Shown: positions 6,460-17,390 of the stretch, one piece after another | Position numbering within the stretch: the stretch's first letter is position 1 | Layout of the letters: every line of letters starts with the position of its first letter | Source of the DNA: a virus | Strand: one strand, 5' to 3' | DNA length: 33,923 nucleotides | Virus record (IMG/VR): IMGVR_UViG_3300009176_000779 | Location: 1-33,923 of that record | Position numbers and translations under genes: made by a program | Notes under the pieces: model-generated | Seen by the model: only the letters and a program-made list of their open reading frames with translations | What the model was told of the DNA's origin: nothing | Database searches by the model: none

Positions 6460-9227
6460 TTGTGTTTCCTTAGTTGGTGGATCTGCTCCTGCAGTTCTTT
6501 CACCGCGTTGACCAGGGCCGCGATGATGGGTGTCGTCGCCATGGCCAGCGCCGGATCGTCCCCCGCGTCATCCGGGAGGATGAACGAGGTTTCCGTCACC
6601 GCCTCGGGGATGACCTCGCGCAGTTGTTGCGCCGAGAAACCGATCTCCTCACGCTCCTTGAACTGATCGCCGATGCGCCGGAAGCGGATCGGTTTGATCT
6701 TCAGGATCGCCGCCAGTCCCTCGTCGGCCTGGACGATATCGTGTTTGGTGCGTTCGTCGGACAGATCCTGGTAAGCGCCCCGGCCACCCACCCAGTTCAT
6801 GTTGTTGTAGCAGGACGAGTCGGCGTGGCAGATCCATTGCGCGCCGCTGACCTGCGTCCAGATCAGGGTGCCGGTGCTAACGTTCCAGTCCCAGTACCAG
6901 TTGGGCGACATCTGCAGGATGGTGCCGTTCCCGCCCGCGCCCATGGCCATCTGACCGCCCTGGGCGAAAACGGCGGTTCCCGCCGTGAGGACGTTGCGGG
7001 CGTTTATGGAGCCCGACGTGTCCACGGCCATGGTGGTGATGCCGCCCTCGACGATGCGCCACGCGCCGTCACCGCCCCGGCCCATGTAGTAAGCGGGATT
7101 ACCAGCGACGTAGAAGATACCGCTGTTGTTCATCAGGTCGTTACAGGTGACACGAGCACTCGTGTTCACGAAGTTGGTGGCGGTGATACCGGCGCAAGCG
7201 GCGTTGCCGTCCACGTCGAGGGTGCCCGTCGAGTGGATGTAAGCGCCGGTTATCGCCGCCACGACCCAAAGGTTGCTGCTCGCGTCGAGGGTCATCCGCG
7301 CCGGACCAGGGTTGTTGCCGTTGCCGTCGGCGTTGCCGAAGAACAGCGCGTTGCTGGCGTTCCACATACCCACGGCTGAATTGCCCACGTGGTAGGACCC
7401 GATGAAGGCGCTGCCAGTGGACTTGAGCGCCAGGATGTTGGCGTTGCCGTTGATGACGCCGTAGCTGTTAAGAGGGCCGTTGACCTGAAACGAGCCGGTC
7501 ACGGCGGCGTTGCCATTGACCTGGGAATAGCCGTTTAGCGAGATCGTGGGGGCCAGGAGCGTGACCGACGACGAGGCCGCGCCGCTGCGGGTGGCCTGGA
7601 GGAACGCCCCGCCCACGTTGCCCGCGTCGTTGGAGAACTGAAACGTGAGATTGCCGTCGGGGGACATGTAAGCGAGCGCGGTTTTCACGTCCGCGCCGCC
7701 CGTGGGGTTGAACCACTGGTACTGCGGATAGCCGCCGGGTGCCTGCGCGACATACAACTGCGCGGCCACCGTTCCCTGCGCCACCAGATTGCCCGGCCCC
7801 GCCAAAGTCCCGCCCGTGAGCGGCAGGAATTTGCCCGTCGTGGCGTTCGCCATCACGCCCTGGACGAACGCGGTGGTGGCGATGGACGTGTCGTTGTCAC
7901 CCAACAAGGGCGTGGGTGCCCGAGGGTCGCCCGTGAACACCGGGCTCGCCAGCAGCGCGCCGCCCGCGCCCGTCACGTCGATGCCCGCCAGCGTGACCGC
8001 GCCCGTGCGTCCGTTGAAACTCGTCACGCTGGCCGCTGGGAGCGCGGCGATGGAGGACGCGATGGTGGACACGACGAACGCCGTGGTGGCGATGGACGTG
8101 TCGTTGTCTCCCGGCGACGGGGTTGGCGCGCTGGGGCTGCCCGTGAACGTGGGCGAGGCGAGCGGCGCGCCGCCCACGGACGTCACGTCCAGCAGGCTCA
8201 ACAGCACCGCGCCCGTGCGGGTGTTGAAACTTATCACCCCCTCGGCAGCCGCGACGACGGCGCTTGAAACGAACTCCGTGGTGGCCAGCTGCCGGGTGTT
8301 GGTTCCCGGCGGGGCCGTCGGTGCCTGCGGCACGCCCGAGAAGGTGGGGCTGTCCACGGGCGCGCCGCCCACGTCGAGGACGTCGTTCAACTCCATGGTC
8401 ACCGCGCCCGACCGTTCGTTGAACGAGACGACCCCGGCTCCCAACTGACTGTCCACGTATTGCTTCGTGGCGGCTCCCAGCGGATCGACGGGATCGTCGC
8501 TGAGAACGAGCAGTCCGGTCATGGTAGCGCCAGACAGCGGCACGAACGGCGCGGTCACCGACCCCAGCAGCCCGTCCACGTATTGCTTGCTGGCGGCTTC
8601 CAGCGGATCAATCGGGCTGGTGGCCGACAAGGTGAGCGCGCTCTCGCCCATGCTCACGGCCCCGGTGAAGGTGCCACCGGCTTCAGGCATGAACGGACCG
8701 CCGACGAACGACATGCCGTCGACGTAATGTTTCGTCACCGCTTCGGTTGGGTATTTGGGGTCGTGAAACAGATAGAGCGGCCCCTCCATCTTGCCGCCCT
8801 TGAGGGGCAGATACCAGTCCAGCGGGTCTACCCCCGGCCCCACGGGCGGCGTGGGTAGCGGCATGGGCTGTTCCGGCGGCGTGCCCATGACCTGGACGCC
8901 CACCTCGACGGTGATCCGGCGCTGCGAGGTGCCGTCCATGATAAGCTGGACCGTGTAGGCCACGCCGGGCGTGCCGAACTCGGTGAACAGGATGAAGCTC
9001 CGTCCCACGGCGTCCAGCGTCGACGAGAGGAGGATCAGCGGCGTCGGATCGTACGGTGGCGGGCTGTCGGGCGGCGGATAGGGGGCTTCCGACCAGCCCG
9101 ACATGCCCTGGATAACTTCGGCTGAAACGATCTGGGTAATCGTTTCGTTAACGTCCAGCCACCACCCCATGTCCACCACGACACGCGTGATATCGGTAGG
9201 CTCTTTGTCGACGCGGGTGACTAGCAT
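6456..9227 (-). CDS. Tail fibre 3 with C-terminal S74 intramolecular chaperone (923 aa)
   Basis: Residues 1-115 form a beta domain (TRVVVDMGWWLDVNETITQI, then FTEFGTPGVAYTVQLIMDG) of the type that links fibres to phage tails. A Pro-rich linker follows, then fibre repeats built around A(A/S)KQYVD motifs (about 180-280) and three tandem beta modules of about 70 residues with GAVxLxxxDVxxxGGAPLASPxFTG and TTAFV. A long shaft follows. The C-terminus is a peptidase S74 (endosialidase-type) chaperone beginning at the SD-x-R-x-K motif (S823, K828) with the downstream GFSAQQ box. Family knowledge: this domain trimerises the fibre, then cuts itself off at the Ser of that motif. ATG at 9227 has an AAGGAAG site. 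It is one of three S74 fibres in this operon and likely contributes to host recognition. Confidence 0.93.
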   Translation of the reverse strand: MLVTRVDKEPTDITRVVVDMGWWLDVNETITQIVSAEVIQGMSGWSEAPYPPPDSPPPYDPTPLILLSSTLDAVGRSFILFTEFGTPGVAYTVQLIMDGTSQRRITVEVGVQVMGTPPEQPMPLPTPPVGPGVDPLDWYLPLKGGKMEGPLYLFHDPKYPTEAVTKHYVDGMSFVGGPFMPEAGGTFTGAVSMGESALTLSATSPIDPLEAASKQYVDGLLGSVTAPFVPLSGATMTGLLVLSDDPVDPLGAATKQYVDSQLGAGVVSFNERSGAVTMELNDVLDVGGAPVDSPTFSGVPQAPTAPPGTNTRQLATTEFVSSAVVAAAEGVISFNTRTGAVLLSLLDVTSVGGAPLASPTFTGSPSAPTPSPGDNDTSIATTAFVVSTIASSIAALPAASVTSFNGRTGAVTLAGIDVTGAGGALLASPVFTGDPRAPTPLLGDNDTSIATTAFVQGVMANATTGKFLPLTGGTLAGPGNLVAQGTVAAQLYVAQAPGGYPQYQWFNPTGGADVKTALAYMSPDGNLTFQFSNDAGNVGGAFLQATRSGAASSSVTLLAPTISLNGYSQVNGNAAVTGSFQVNGPLNSYGVINGNANILALKSTGSAFIGSYHVGNSAVGMWNASNALFFGNADGNGNNPGPARMTLDASSNLWVVAAITGAYIHSTGTLDVDGNAACAGITATNFVNTSARVTCNDLMNNSGIFYVAGNPAYYMGRGGDGAWRIVEGGITTMAVDTSGSINARNVLTAGTAVFAQGGQMAMGAGGNGTILQMSPNWYWDWNVSTGTLIWTQVSGAQWICHADSSCYNNMNWVGGRGAYQDLSDERTKHDIVQADEGLAAILKIKPIRFRRIGDQFKEREEIGFSAQQLREVIPEAVTETSFILPDDAGDDPALAMATTPIIAALVNAVKELQEQIHQLRKHK
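7850..8450 (-). repeat. Three tandem ~210-bp fibre modules
   Basis: Within fibre 3, a module coding for (V/I)xFNxRTGAVxLxxxDV, GGAPLASPxFTGxPxAPTP and a DTSIATTAFV or similar end repeats three times. The repeat copies share long identical DNA runs such as GTGGTGGCGATGGACGTGTC (near 7871 and 8082 on the plus strand). Tandem modules of this kind can expand or contract by recombination and change shaft length. Confidence 0.75.
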
Positions 9228-9929
9228 CTATTGCTTCCTTCGCCCGTGAGCGAAATAGGGAAACGACCTGCGAGGCGATTGCTGATGAGAATGTAATCGC
9301 TCCGCAATGTCCCGCGCGCGTCCCATGCCCTGTCGGAACCGCGTGCCGTGGTATTGCGCCAGTTGCGGCGTGGACCAGGGTTTGGCGGGCATGGCGTAGA
9401 GCCGCGCCAGGGTTCCATCCAGCATGGTTTCGAACCACGTCGTGAACAATTCCGGTATCGCACCCAGCTTCACCACGTCGAAGCGCAGCGGGCGCAACGC
9501 CACCTGCGCCCAGCCGGACCGCCCGTTGGTGGGTGGCATCGTGTCGTAAAGCACCGCTGGCGGATTGATGGCCCAGTGGGTCAGCCCGTGCACGTACAGC
9601 ACCCACACCACGCCCATGTCGGCGTTGAACGGATTGAAGTCCACCGTGCTGATGCCCGGCCCCATCTCCCAGTAGATTTTACTACGGAAGTAAGTGCTGC
9701 GGATGCAGAACTCCTGGACCGTGTTCCACAACTCCATCTCGATGACCGGCAGGGTGATCGCCGGGAGCATGGTCTGGATGTTGTCGTAGAGCCGTTCGAA
9801 ATCAGACGTCGCGACGAAGCCCCCGCCGCCCGCGTCGGGCGGCGTGACAACCGTGGTCGAGCCTTCAATCGGGCTCAACCCGATGACGAAACGACCGATG
9901 GCTGAACTGTAGGCGAACGACCCCGACAT
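9228..9929 (-). CDS. Putative head-tail connector / adaptor protein (233 aa)
   Basis: The protein begins with a flexible Gly-rich N-terminus (PPDAGGGGFVATSDFERLYD) followed by a helical and beta core (LPVIEMELWNTVQEFCIRST, then YWEMGPGISTVDFNP). The C-terminal part reads YHGTRFRQGMGRARDIAERL and ends in basic residues. The RFRxGMxxAR(D/E)xA helix near the C-terminus recurs in phage adaptor-like proteins. The ATG at 9929 has an AGGAAA site. It lies directly before fibre 3 and may be the ring to which the fibre attaches. I rate the adaptor call as moderate. A 15-bp dispersed motif sits at 9679-9693. Confidence 0.65.
   Translation of the reverse strand: MSGSFAYSSAIGRFVIGLSPIEGSTTVVTPPDAGGGGFVATSDFERLYDNIQTMLPAITLPVIEMELWNTVQEFCIRSTYFRSKIYWEMGPGISTVDFNPFNADMGVVWVLYVHGLTHWAINPPAVLYDTMPPTNGRSGWAQVALRPLRFDVVKLGAIPELFTTWFETMLDGTLARLYAMPAKPWSTPQLAQYHGTRFRQGMGRARDIAERLHSHQQSPRRSFPYFAHGRRKQ
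9679..9693. promoter_or_regulatory. Dispersed 15-bp quasi-palindrome, site 5
   Basis: TTACTACGGAAGTAA, exact; inside the 233-aa connector-like gene. Confidence 0.7.
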
Positions 9930-9949
9930 ATGTTTTTCCTGTCAGGCTG

Positions 9950-10348
9950 TCACGAGTGCGGCGGAACAGTGGGCGGCGGCATGGGCACGTATGGAATGTC
10001 AGCCGGGCCCATGGGACCCCGCGTGATGTCCCACGTCAGGTTGCACGTCGTGCACGACCCGTGCGGCAACGCGCGCAACACCAGGGGCGGCGACGCCGCG
10101 CCGTCACCCGTGTGAACGGGCACGGGCACGGGCGTGGTGACCGGCGTCATGGTGACGGTGATGCGGCAGTCCGGCGGATTGTTCGGGCAGTTGGGCGAAC
10201 GCATCCAGTCCGGCGCGCCGATGATGGGCGGCGGCAGCGCGGTCGTCCCCGGCACCAGCAACGGCACCGCGCCGGGCGGGTCCGGCGGCACGTCGAAGTG
10301 CAGGTCCGGAACCGTGGGCAACGGCGTGGGTCTGGGCAGTTCCGTCAT
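9950..10348 (-). CDS. Hypothetical 132-aa Pro-rich protein with cysteine pairs
   Basis: About a quarter of the residues are Pro (for example LPRPTPLPTVPDLHFDVPPD and MPPPTVPPHS at the end). Two cysteine pairs are visible, NCPNNPPDC near residue 53 and SCTTC near residue 98, which could form disulfides or a metal site. The start overlaps the previous stop (ATGA, 10345-10348). No family recognised; the Pro-rich nature suggests an extended linker-like virion protein. Confidence 0.68.
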   Translation of the reverse strand: MTELPRPTPLPTVPDLHFDVPPDPPGAVPLLVPGTTALPPPIIGAPDWMRSPNCPNNPPDCRITVTMTPVTTPVPVPVHTGDGAASPPLVLRALPHGSCTTCNLTWDITRGPMGPADIPYVPMPPPTVPPHS

Positions 10349-10575
10349 GACTGCGTTTCTTTCATCTGCCGCAACGTCTCCAGGCCATTACCGCCCTGAC
10401 CGGCCTGGGCGTTCACCGCGTCCTGCAACTGACGGTGAATGTCGACGATGGTGGGGTTGATCTCGCGCCACGGCTGCGCGCCCAGCACTTCCAGTACCTG
10501 GTTCCAGCGCCCGATGGGCAGCGTGACCATGGCCATAAGCGCCGTGATGTCTTGTTGTTGCTGTGATCCACTCAT
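10345..10575 (-). CDS. Hypothetical 76-aa helical protein
   Basis: The small Gln-rich helical protein starts MSGSQQQQDITALMAMVTLP and ends LETLRQMKETQS. The Shine-Dalgarno GGGAG seven bases before its ATG is part of a copy of the dispersed 15-bp quasi-palindrome (10580-10594), which also covers the stop codon of the preceding gene. The gene is coupled by ATGA overlap to the next. It could be a tail assembly aid; no domain recognised. Confidence 0.7.
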   Translation of the reverse strand: MSGSQQQQDITALMAMVTLPIGRWNQVLEVLGAQPWREINPTIVDIHRQLQDAVNAQAGQGGNGLETLRQMKETQS

Positions 10576-10579
10576 GTTT

Positions 10580-10594
10580 TTACTCCCGTATTAA
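10580..10594. promoter_or_regulatory. Dispersed 15-bp quasi-palindrome, site 6
   Basis: TTACTCCCGTATTAA, exact; spans a stop codon and supplies the GGGAG Shine-Dalgarno of the minus-strand gene starting at 10575. Confidence 0.75.
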
Positions 10595-10938
10595 AGGTTC
10601 GAACCGTTATCGAGTTGGCTGATCGCGGCTTCAGCCGCCGCCCAGAACGTGTCCCAGTGCGTCGCCAGGGTGTTCACCGCGTATTCATAGTCGGTGCCGT
10701 TCGCGCCCGCCGCGTCCACCTTGGGAACGATGCCGAAGTTGTTCTGCGTGAACGGCGTGTTCATGCTCATGGTAGCCGCTTCGTACTGCGTGCCCGCCAC
10801 GCCCTCGTAACCAGCCGACGCCGTGGCCAGGGCGTCCTTGAGGCGCGCCATGGTGGTGTTCATCTTGAGCATGTTGCTCACGGTCTGGTTGGTCATCGAG
10901 CCGAACGTCGTGTTGTTGGGGATGATAAGCGCGGCCAT
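10591..10938 (-). CDS. Small virion-type protein (115 aa)
   Basis: The protein starts at ATG 10938, overlapping the stop of the giant fibre (TAATG). It reads [20 protein letters not shown] at its start, then helices LKMNTTMARLKDALATASAG and a C-terminal helix THWDTFWAAAEAAISQLDNG. The Ala/Thr/Asn-rich composition fits a small structural or fibre-associated protein. A longer same-frame ORF extends to 11316 but overlaps the fibre S74 domain and lacks a start signal, so I use the internal ATG. Its stop lies inside a 15-bp dispersed motif. Confidence 0.72.
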   Translation of the reverse strand: MAALIIPNNTTFGSMTNQTVSNMLKMNTTMARLKDALATASAGYEGVAGTQYEAATMSMNTPFTQNNFGIVPKVDAAGANGTDYEYAVNTLATHWDTFWAAAEAAISQLDNGSNL

Positions 10939-13900
10939 TAGTGGAGTGTCCTTTGTTCCAGTTGTTCGATGCGGGCGTGCATCGTTTTCATCGCGTTGAC
11001 CATCGCGGCGATGATCGCCGTCGTGCCGTAGCAGAGCATCCCGTCGTCGCCCATGGTGTTGACGGCTTCCGGAATGATCCGCTGGACCTGCTGCGCGCTG
11101 AAACCGATATCCTCGCGCTCGTCTTCCACCATCTTGTCGTGCACGGGACGCAGGCGGCGGAACCGGATCGGCTCCAGGGCGAGCACCGCGTCGAGGCCAT
11201 ACGAGGTGGGAAGGATGTCCACCTTCTGGTTGTCGTCGGACACGTCCTGGTAAGCACCGCGCCCGCCGGTCCAGATGTAGTTGTTGTAGCAACTGCCGTT
11301 GGCGTGGATCATCCACGTCGGACCATAGCTGGCGTTATACCACATCAGCGAGCCGTCCACGGTCTGGAAGTTCCAGTACCATGAAGCCTGGAACTGCATG
11401 ATCTTGCCGCCGCCACCAACGCCAAAAATCATCTGCCCCGCGACAGCGGTCAGCGCGTTATCCGAACTGACATTCGCCGAGTTGACGCTGGTGCGCGCCC
11501 TGAAATCGCCGTTGGCGTTGCACCACATGTTGTTGACGTTGTTCTCGACGAAGTTCCACTGACCGTTGGTGTCGCGGTTCATGTAGTAGGCGTCGTTTCC
11601 GGCGACGCGCATGACACCCGAGTTATTCATGATCTCGTTGACGGTGAGGCGACCGGCGATGCTGGCCCCGCCGGATGACTGGAGCCACGTCCCGAAAACA
11701 CCCGCGTTGGAAACGAGGTTGCTGGAGCGGTCCACGTAGAACCGGCCCGTCACCGCGTTGCCCGCGCCGTCCATGTCGCCAAAGTAGAGCACGCCGTTCG
11801 GCTCCACCCACATGCCGCCCGCGACCGCCCCCGTGGTGTCGTAGACGGTGACGGTGGGGTAGCCGCCGTTGCAACTGATAACGCGCCCGCTGTTGGACCA
11901 GAGTTGCCCCACGCAGTTGAGAAGGCCATCGACGGTCATCGAGTTGTTGGCGCGGGAAACGCTAAAAGACCGGCTTAACCAGTTCCCCGCGTTATCATGT
12001 CGGCTCAGAGTGAAATCCGACCCGGTGCTGGTCCCGCCCTCGGCGGTGGCGTCGCCCACCTGGAGGTTCCAACGTACCGAGTTGCCGGTGTAGCCAATTA
12101 TCTGGTTGGCGGTGGCCCCCGGAGCCTTGGACATGACCAACTGCGCGTAGGTCGTTGCCGAGTTAATCGACACCATGTTCGCCACGGTGAGCGAGCCGGT
12201 CATGTTATCACCCGACAGCGCCACGCTGCGTTGCCACGCCGCCGCCGAGGTCCGCCCGAACGTGCCCGCGCCCACGGGTTCGGCGATGAAACCGTTGGCC
12301 CCGGCTGGGCCGGTGGCACCCGTGGGGCCTATGGGCCCCTGGGGGCCAGTGGCACCCGTGGCACCCGTGGGACCGGCGGGGCCCTGAGGTCCGGCGGGTC
12401 CTGGGGTTCCAGCCCTGGCGTCCACATACTGCTTGGTGGCGGCTTCCAGCGGATTTACAGGGTCTTTGGCCAGCGTGAACGTGTGGTTGTTGCCCATGTA
12501 GGTCGGCGCGACCAGCGCGATCTGCGAGCCGCCCAACCAGAGCGGCTGGTAGGTCGTTACTCCAGTGCCATCGACCCCCTCGATCAGGAAGAAGCCGTTG
12601 TTGGAGTTCATCCGAACACCGTTGGTAGTGCCCCGGAGCATCAACTGGGACACGCCATCCGGGAACGCGATGTCCAGCTGGCCGGTCATGGCGTCGCCGG
12701 TCTTGGCGACGTAGCCGTTTACTCCCGTATTAACTTTCGCATCCACGTATTGCTTGGTCGTGGCGTGCATGGGATCGGTCGGATCGCGCAACAACCAGAC
12801 ATCGCCGGACCGCACGGCGACCCCGCCCGAGTTGACCTCCACCCAGGTCACACCCGCGTTGGATACGAAATTGGTGTTGCCGCCGGAAACGATGTTGATC
12901 GTTCCGCCCGTGACGGAGAAGCCGCCGAAGCCGTCATAAAGCGTGATATGCTGGGACATATCCTGCGGGGAACCGCCCGTTCGCTGGCCGAAGCTGATCC
13001 CGCCCTGAAAATGTCCGCCCTTGTCGCTGATGACCTCATGCCAGAGAAGATCGTAGGTCTGGAACCAGAGCGGGATGCCCCCCGTGTTGGGGTAGCGGCC
13101 CCCGAACATGATCCGGGTGGGCCAATCCGCGTTGGCGGCGCAGCCCGCCAGGATCATCGCGGTGTTGTCGTTCTGGGTCTGCGGCCAGCCGGGGAGCGGC
13201 CCTCCGGGTCCTTGGTTCTGGACGTTGTAGAGCCCGACATACCAGCCCACGATGTCGGTGTTCGGGTTGAAGTACGGACCCGTCGCGGTCATGTTACCCG
13301 GCACGTAGGTCAGCTTGGATGTCATGCTCCAGGCGGCATTCATCCGGCCATATACATTCCAGTCGCTCGGCGCGTCGGTGAGATACCCGCCGCCCGTGAT
13401 CGGCGCGTAGTTGGCGGTCACCCAGCTTTGCATCGCGATGATGCCAGCGTCACCACCGTTCAGCATTATATGGTGGTTACTGTTATCCCACTTGAAGCCA
13501 TACCAGGCGCTGCCAGCGAGACCTTGATAGTGAATGCCAAGGTTGCCGTCGTTGATGATGTTGTGCGTGGTGGTGTCGCCGCCGATGTAGGCATTGTAAC
13601 TGACGCTGATAGACCCGCCGAACGTCGCCGTCGAAGCACCCAGCCGCATCCTCTCGTCGGGTGGCGTCGTGCTGTCGCCCAATGGCGGCATACCAGAAAA
13701 ACACAGGTCGCCCGCGCTGTTGTGGATACCGATACCATTGGCGTCGGAACTATCGAAGATGCCAAGGCCGTTGTTCTGAACACCCCGGATGACCAGTTGC
13801 GACGCGAAGTTGAACGCGCCCCATGGGTTGGTGTAGGCGTTGATCGTGAGCATCCCGCTCATGGTGTCGCCGCCCTTGGCGACGTAGTTGCCGCCTGTCG

Positions 13901-16900
13901 CAGGGGCGAAGCCAGCGGTCACCCAGCTTTTCGGCGCGTATGCGCCCTGGTCGGTGCTATCGACCCAAGGGTGCAGACCGTCAGCCGCCCAGGTGAAGCC
14001 GATGGCGTTCCCGCCGCCTGGAAGGTTGTTGTAGGCGATGGTGCCACCAAGACGCAGCAGCCCGTCGGGTTCCATGGTCAGTAGCCAGCGTAGCATCGTG
14101 TCTTCCGCGCTGGTTTTCTGGAAGAAGCGGAAGCCGCCGTAGGGGTAATAGAGGTTGACGAAATCAGTTTCACCAGCGCCCTGGCTGATGTTGTTGGTGA
14201 TGACGCCGCCCCAGGTGCTTATTCCCGCCGCCGCCGCTGGTGTTGAGTTCCCGCCGAACCGTGTGTTGTTGTAAACGTCGAGAAGACTGCCGGTTATCGT
14301 TACGTTGGCATTGACCGTGACGGCCTTTGAAAAGTTGGTCGTAAGCCAGAACGTCTGCGTCGGATTGTCCGTGCGCGCGTAAAAATCCCAGACCGGGACC
14401 GATGAGACGCCCGCCGCGTTGCTGCTGTATAGCCCAAAGTGGTTGTCCGATCCGATGACGAAATAGACATCGCCGCCACTCGCGTCCTTCAGCGACAGGC
14501 CCGTGTTGTTGGTGATGTTCAACTGACCGGTCATGGTATCGCCGGTCACGTTCACCCAGCGCGCGTCCCCGCCGCCGATATTTATCGTGTTGTTGTCAAC
14601 ATATTGCTTGGTCACGGCCTGGGTGGCATCGGTGATCGCGTCTACGAGGTAGACCCGTCTGAAATTCCCGAAGCCGTTGCGCACATCAAAGTAAATTCCG
14701 GCGTTGTTTATCGGTATCTGACCGGCTGTCACCGTCGGGTAGAAACCAATGCCGTTCCACGATGACAACATCAAATTGTTGATGGTGGAACTGGCGGCGT
14801 CCCCACCCTCCGCTATCTGGTTGTTCAGCCCTCCAAAGCCGATGGCACCGTGCATCACGCCGCCAGCGACTGGCAGATAGTTGCCAACTGTCGACTGCAG
14901 GTATCGGAGCGGGACCGCTTCCATGGCGTTGACGGGATCATGGTCAAGATACAGGCCAACGCCGGAAGCCAAGTTTGCTCCAGCGCCGTTGAACCACATG
15001 GTCAGCATGTTGCCCGAAACGAGGTTCAACGATCCCGATGTGACGCTGAAACCGCCCCATCCATCGAACAGTGAGAGGTGCCGTGACAGGTCTGTCGGAC
15101 CACCCGGTGGGAGGGCATCAGTACCGAAACTCAGCCCGCCGCTCATTTGGTCGCCGGTCACGTTGACCCAGCGCGCGTCTCCCTGCGCCGTCGTGAGGAA
15201 ATTGTTGGTCAGGTATTGCAGTGGCACCGCGTGCAGCGGCGCGGTCGGATCGCGAAACAACGTGGCGTCGCCGCTGGTCAGGCTTAGACCGCCGGTCACT
15301 TGTAAATTCGCCGCGCCAGAAGCGGCGGTCTGGCCGATCAGAACGATACCGGATGCGTCTATCCGCAGCCGCTCCGTGACAGCGTTGGTTCCCAGCCCAA
15401 CCGTGTTGAATGTGATGTAAGCGCCGCGCGCCGCGTCGGTCCACGCCTGGGCGGCCTGCATGGCGATTGTCGCGCCCGTGCCATAGGATGTCGCGCCGAA
15501 ACCCTGACCGCGCAGCATCACGAGTGTCCCGTTGGCCAGCATCGCCGATGGCGCGGAAGCCGATCCCTGCGCGCCGCGACCAGTGAAAAAAGCGGTGCCG
15601 CCCGCGCCACCCGATCCAAACGCATCGAACGTCAGCGATACGTTACTCGCAGCGGACCCCAGGAAGCGGATGAGCGCCCCGCCCCCCGCTCCGATGGATG
15701 GCAACTCGGCTGTATCTGTGACCACGAGCGGCGCACTCGCCGCCGTGACCCTGATCGTCGGAAGCCGAATGCCCGCCGTGCCAGATTGAGCGAGTGTGAT
15801 CGTATCAGCGCCGGTCGCGCCTTGCGTGATCGTGATGGCGTTGTTCGCGCCCGCGCCGATGGTCAGAGCGCCCGACATGGTGTCGCCGGTTACGTTCACC
15901 CAACGATCATCCCCGGCGGCGGGACTGATCGAATTGTCGTAGAGATACTGGAGGGTTTCCTGAACGTCGTCGGTGCCCGCGATGGTCGGCGTGACCGCGA
16001 CCTGCGAGGCGGCGAAGTAAACCAAGCCCAGTTTCAGGTGCACCCAGACCGCGCCGTCACATATGAGCCAGTCATGGAGGACGTAATCCTCCATTGGGAT
16101 GTTGCCCACTGGCGGTCTGCCGTTCTCCACCACGATAACGTAATAACCCTTGATCCCAGGGGTGGGCGCGGGCAGGGGTCCTGGGTTGGGCGTGATGCCC
16201 GACGCCGCCGTGAACTGGGTGGTATCGGTGGTGACATGACACTGGCCGATGAACACCAGTGTTTCAGCCAGCGCCTGGATCTCTTGCTGTAATATGGCGT
16301 CCTTGGCGTCCACGTAGGCTTTGTGGGTGGCGTGCGTCCCCGCCGTCGGGTCGGGCACCGGCAGGTTCAGCGGGCCGGTCATCGTATCGCCCGCGATCTT
16401 CACCGCCAGCGGCGCGAAAATCAGGTTGTCCGTGCCCAGGTGAACGTAGTTGTTGGCGTCGGTGCTGACCGCCGTCGGTCCCGCCGGACCGGTCGAGCCG
16501 GTGGGACCCTGGGCTCCGGTGGCCCCGGTGTCGCCCTTCACGCCGGGCACGCCCTGGATACCCTGGGGACCGGTGGCCCCGTCGGCTCCCGCCGGACCGG
16601 TGGCCCCATCAGCCCCCGCCGGGCCGGTGGCACCCGTGGCACCGTCGGCACCGTCGGCACCGTCCGCGCCGGGCACGCCCTGGATACCCTGGGGGCCGGT
16701 GGCTCCGTCGGCACCGTCCGCGCCGGGCGCGCCCTGAATACCCTGGACACCCTCCGGACCCGGAACACCCATATCGCCCTGGATACCCTGCGGACCCGTG
16801 GCCCCGTCCGCCCCCGCCGGTCCCTGGATACCTTGCGCACCCGTGTCGCCTGGGATGCCTTGCGGACCGGTGTCGCCCTTGACGCCCTGGGGCCCCTCTG

Positions 16901-17390
16901 GACCGGGCACGGTGGAGTCGGCACCCGTGGCCCCGGTGTCGCCCTTCGCGCCGGGCACGCCCTGCGGACCCTGCGGGCCGGTGGCACCCATGGGCCCGGT
17001 ATTGCCCTGGATGCCTGGGATGCCTTGCGGACCGGTGGCCCCCACGGGGCCGGTGTCGCCCTTGTCACCCTTGGGGCCCAGCGGCCCGACGGGCCCCTGC
17101 ACGCCCTGCGCGCCGGTATTGCCCTTGTCGCCCTTGTCGCCCTTGGGGCCTACCGGTCCGGCGGGACCCACCGGCCCCACCACGCCCTGGACGCCTTGCG
17201 GGCCGCGCGGACCCTGCGGACCCACGGGACCCTGGATACCCTGGTCACCCTGGTCACCCTTCTCGCCCGGCGGTCCTTGCGGACCCGGCACCACGTAGTC
17301 GATCAGCACCGGCTCGGCGAGCGCGGTGATTACGTCGACGGAGTGGACCGACGGGGCGACGATGACGTCGATGAACAGGGTGTCGCTCAT
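10938..17390 (-). CDS. Giant collagen-like tail fibre 2 with S74 chaperone (2150 aa)
   Basis: After a 33-residue leader there is a long Gly-X-Y collagen-like region (about residues 34-312, e.g. [20 protein letters not shown]). Then come many beta-rich shaft segments, each introduced by D(P)xxAxxKQYVD and GDxMxGxL motifs. A second short Gly-X-Y block follows at about 1660-1700 (DNA about 12290-12410). The C-terminus is an S74 chaperone with SDDNQK (S2051, K2056) and GFSAQQ. Family knowledge: collagen-like segments form trimeric rods, and the S74 domain folds the trimer and is then released. The start overlaps the previous stop by ATGA (17387-17390). At 6.45 kb it is about a fifth of the window and probably the main receptor-binding fibre. 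A 15-bp motif lies inside at 12719-12733. Confidence 0.93.
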   Translation of the reverse strand: MSDTLFIDVIVAPSVHSVDVITALAEPVLIDYVVPGPQGPPGEKGDQGDQGIQGPVGPQGPRGPQGVQGVVGPVGPAGPVGPKGDKGDKGNTGAQGVQGPVGPLGPKGDKGDTGPVGATGPQGIPGIQGNTGPMGATGPQGPQGVPGAKGDTGATGADSTVPGPEGPQGVKGDTGPQGIPGDTGAQGIQGPAGADGATGPQGIQGDMGVPGPEGVQGIQGAPGADGADGATGPQGIQGVPGADGADGADGATGATGPAGADGATGPAGADGATGPQGIQGVPGVKGDTGATGAQGPTGSTGPAGPTAVSTDANNYVHLGTDNLIFAPLAVKIAGDTMTGPLNLPVPDPTAGTHATHKAYVDAKDAILQQEIQALAETLVFIGQCHVTTDTTQFTAASGITPNPGPLPAPTPGIKGYYVIVVENGRPPVGNIPMEDYVLHDWLICDGAVWVHLKLGLVYFAASQVAVTPTIAGTDDVQETLQYLYDNSISPAAGDDRWVNVTGDTMSGALTIGAGANNAITITQGATGADTITLAQSGTAGIRLPTIRVTAASAPLVVTDTAELPSIGAGGGALIRFLGSAASNVSLTFDAFGSGGAGGTAFFTGRGAQGSASAPSAMLANGTLVMLRGQGFGATSYGTGATIAMQAAQAWTDAARGAYITFNTVGLGTNAVTERLRIDASGIVLIGQTAASGAANLQVTGGLSLTSGDATLFRDPTAPLHAVPLQYLTNNFLTTAQGDARWVNVTGDQMSGGLSFGTDALPPGGPTDLSRHLSLFDGWGGFSVTSGSLNLVSGNMLTMWFNGAGANLASGVGLYLDHDPVNAMEAVPLRYLQSTVGNYLPVAGGVMHGAIGFGGLNNQIAEGGDAASSTINNLMLSSWNGIGFYPTVTAGQIPINNAGIYFDVRNGFGNFRRVYLVDAITDATQAVTKQYVDNNTINIGGGDARWVNVTGDTMTGQLNITNNTGLSLKDASGGDVYFVIGSDNHFGLYSSNAAGVSSVPVWDFYARTDNPTQTFWLTTNFSKAVTVNANVTITGSLLDVYNNTRFGGNSTPAAAAGISTWGGVITNNISQGAGETDFVNLYYPYGGFRFFQKTSAEDTMLRWLLTMEPDGLLRLGGTIAYNNLPGGGNAIGFTWAADGLHPWVDSTDQGAYAPKSWVTAGFAPATGGNYVAKGGDTMSGMLTINAYTNPWGAFNFASQLVIRGVQNNGLGIFDSSDANGIGIHNSAGDLCFSGMPPLGDSTTPPDERMRLGASTATFGGSISVSYNAYIGGDTTTHNIINDGNLGIHYQGLAGSAWYGFKWDNSNHHIMLNGGDAGIIAMQSWVTANYAPITGGGYLTDAPSDWNVYGRMNAAWSMTSKLTYVPGNMTATGPYFNPNTDIVGWYVGLYNVQNQGPGGPLPGWPQTQNDNTAMILAGCAANADWPTRIMFGGRYPNTGGIPLWFQTYDLLWHEVISDKGGHFQGGISFGQRTGGSPQDMSQHITLYDGFGGFSVTGGTINIVSGGNTNFVSNAGVTWVEVNSGGVAVRSGDVWLLRDPTDPMHATTKQYVDAKVNTGVNGYVAKTGDAMTGQLDIAFPDGVSQLMLRGTTNGVRMNSNNGFFLIEGVDGTGVTTYQPLWLGGSQIALVAPTYMGNNHTFTLAKDPVNPLEAATKQYVDARAGTPGPAGPQGPAGPTGATGATGPQGPIGPTGATGPAGANGFIAEPVGAGTFGRTSAAAWQRSVALSGDNMTGSLTVANMVSINSATTYAQLVMSKAPGATANQIIGYTGNSVRWNLQVGDATAEGGTSTGSDFTLSRHDNAGNWLSRSFSVSRANNSMTVDGLLNCVGQLWSNSGRVISCNGGYPTVTVYDTTGAVAGGMWVEPNGVLYFGDMDGAGNAVTGRFYVDRSSNLVSNAGVFGTWLQSSGGASIAGRLTVNEIMNNSGVMRVAGNDAYYMNRDTNGQWNFVENNVNNMWCNANGDFRARTSVNSANVSSDNALTAVAGQMIFGVGGGGKIMQFQASWYWNFQTVDGSLMWYNASYGPTWMIHANGSCYNNYIWTGGRGAYQDVSDDNQKVDILPTSYGLDAVLALEPIRFRRLRPVHDKMVEDEREDIGFSAQQVQRIIPEAVNTMGDDGMLCYGTTAIIAAMVNAMKTMHARIEQLEQRTLH
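12290..12410 (-). repeat. Second collagen-like Gly-X-Y block of fibre 2
   Basis: About 40 codons in Gly-X-Y register ([20 protein letters not shown] and further) sit between the last shaft part and the region before the S74 domain. It may act as a rigid rod or hinge near the tip. Confidence 0.8.
12719..12733. promoter_or_regulatory. Dispersed 15-bp quasi-palindrome, site 7
   Basis: TTACTCCCGTATTAA, identical to site 6, inside the giant fibre gene. Confidence 0.7.
16460..17290 (-). repeat. First collagen-like Gly-X-Y block of fibre 2
   Basis: About 275 codons are almost uninterrupted Gly-X-Y triplets; the DNA is correspondingly repetitive (recurring versions of CCCTGGATACCCTG on the plus strand). 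One interruption is DSTVPGPEG near residue 162. Such tracts change length easily by slippage. Confidence 0.9.

Noticed and set aside
11997-14084. 695-aa plus-strand open frame opposite the giant fibre
   Set aside because: Antisense shadow produced by high GC in third positions; the minus frame has clear fibre motifs.
16460-17290. CRISPR-like regular repeats
   Set aside because: The regular DNA spacing comes from Gly-X-Y codons in a coding frame, not repeat-spacer units.
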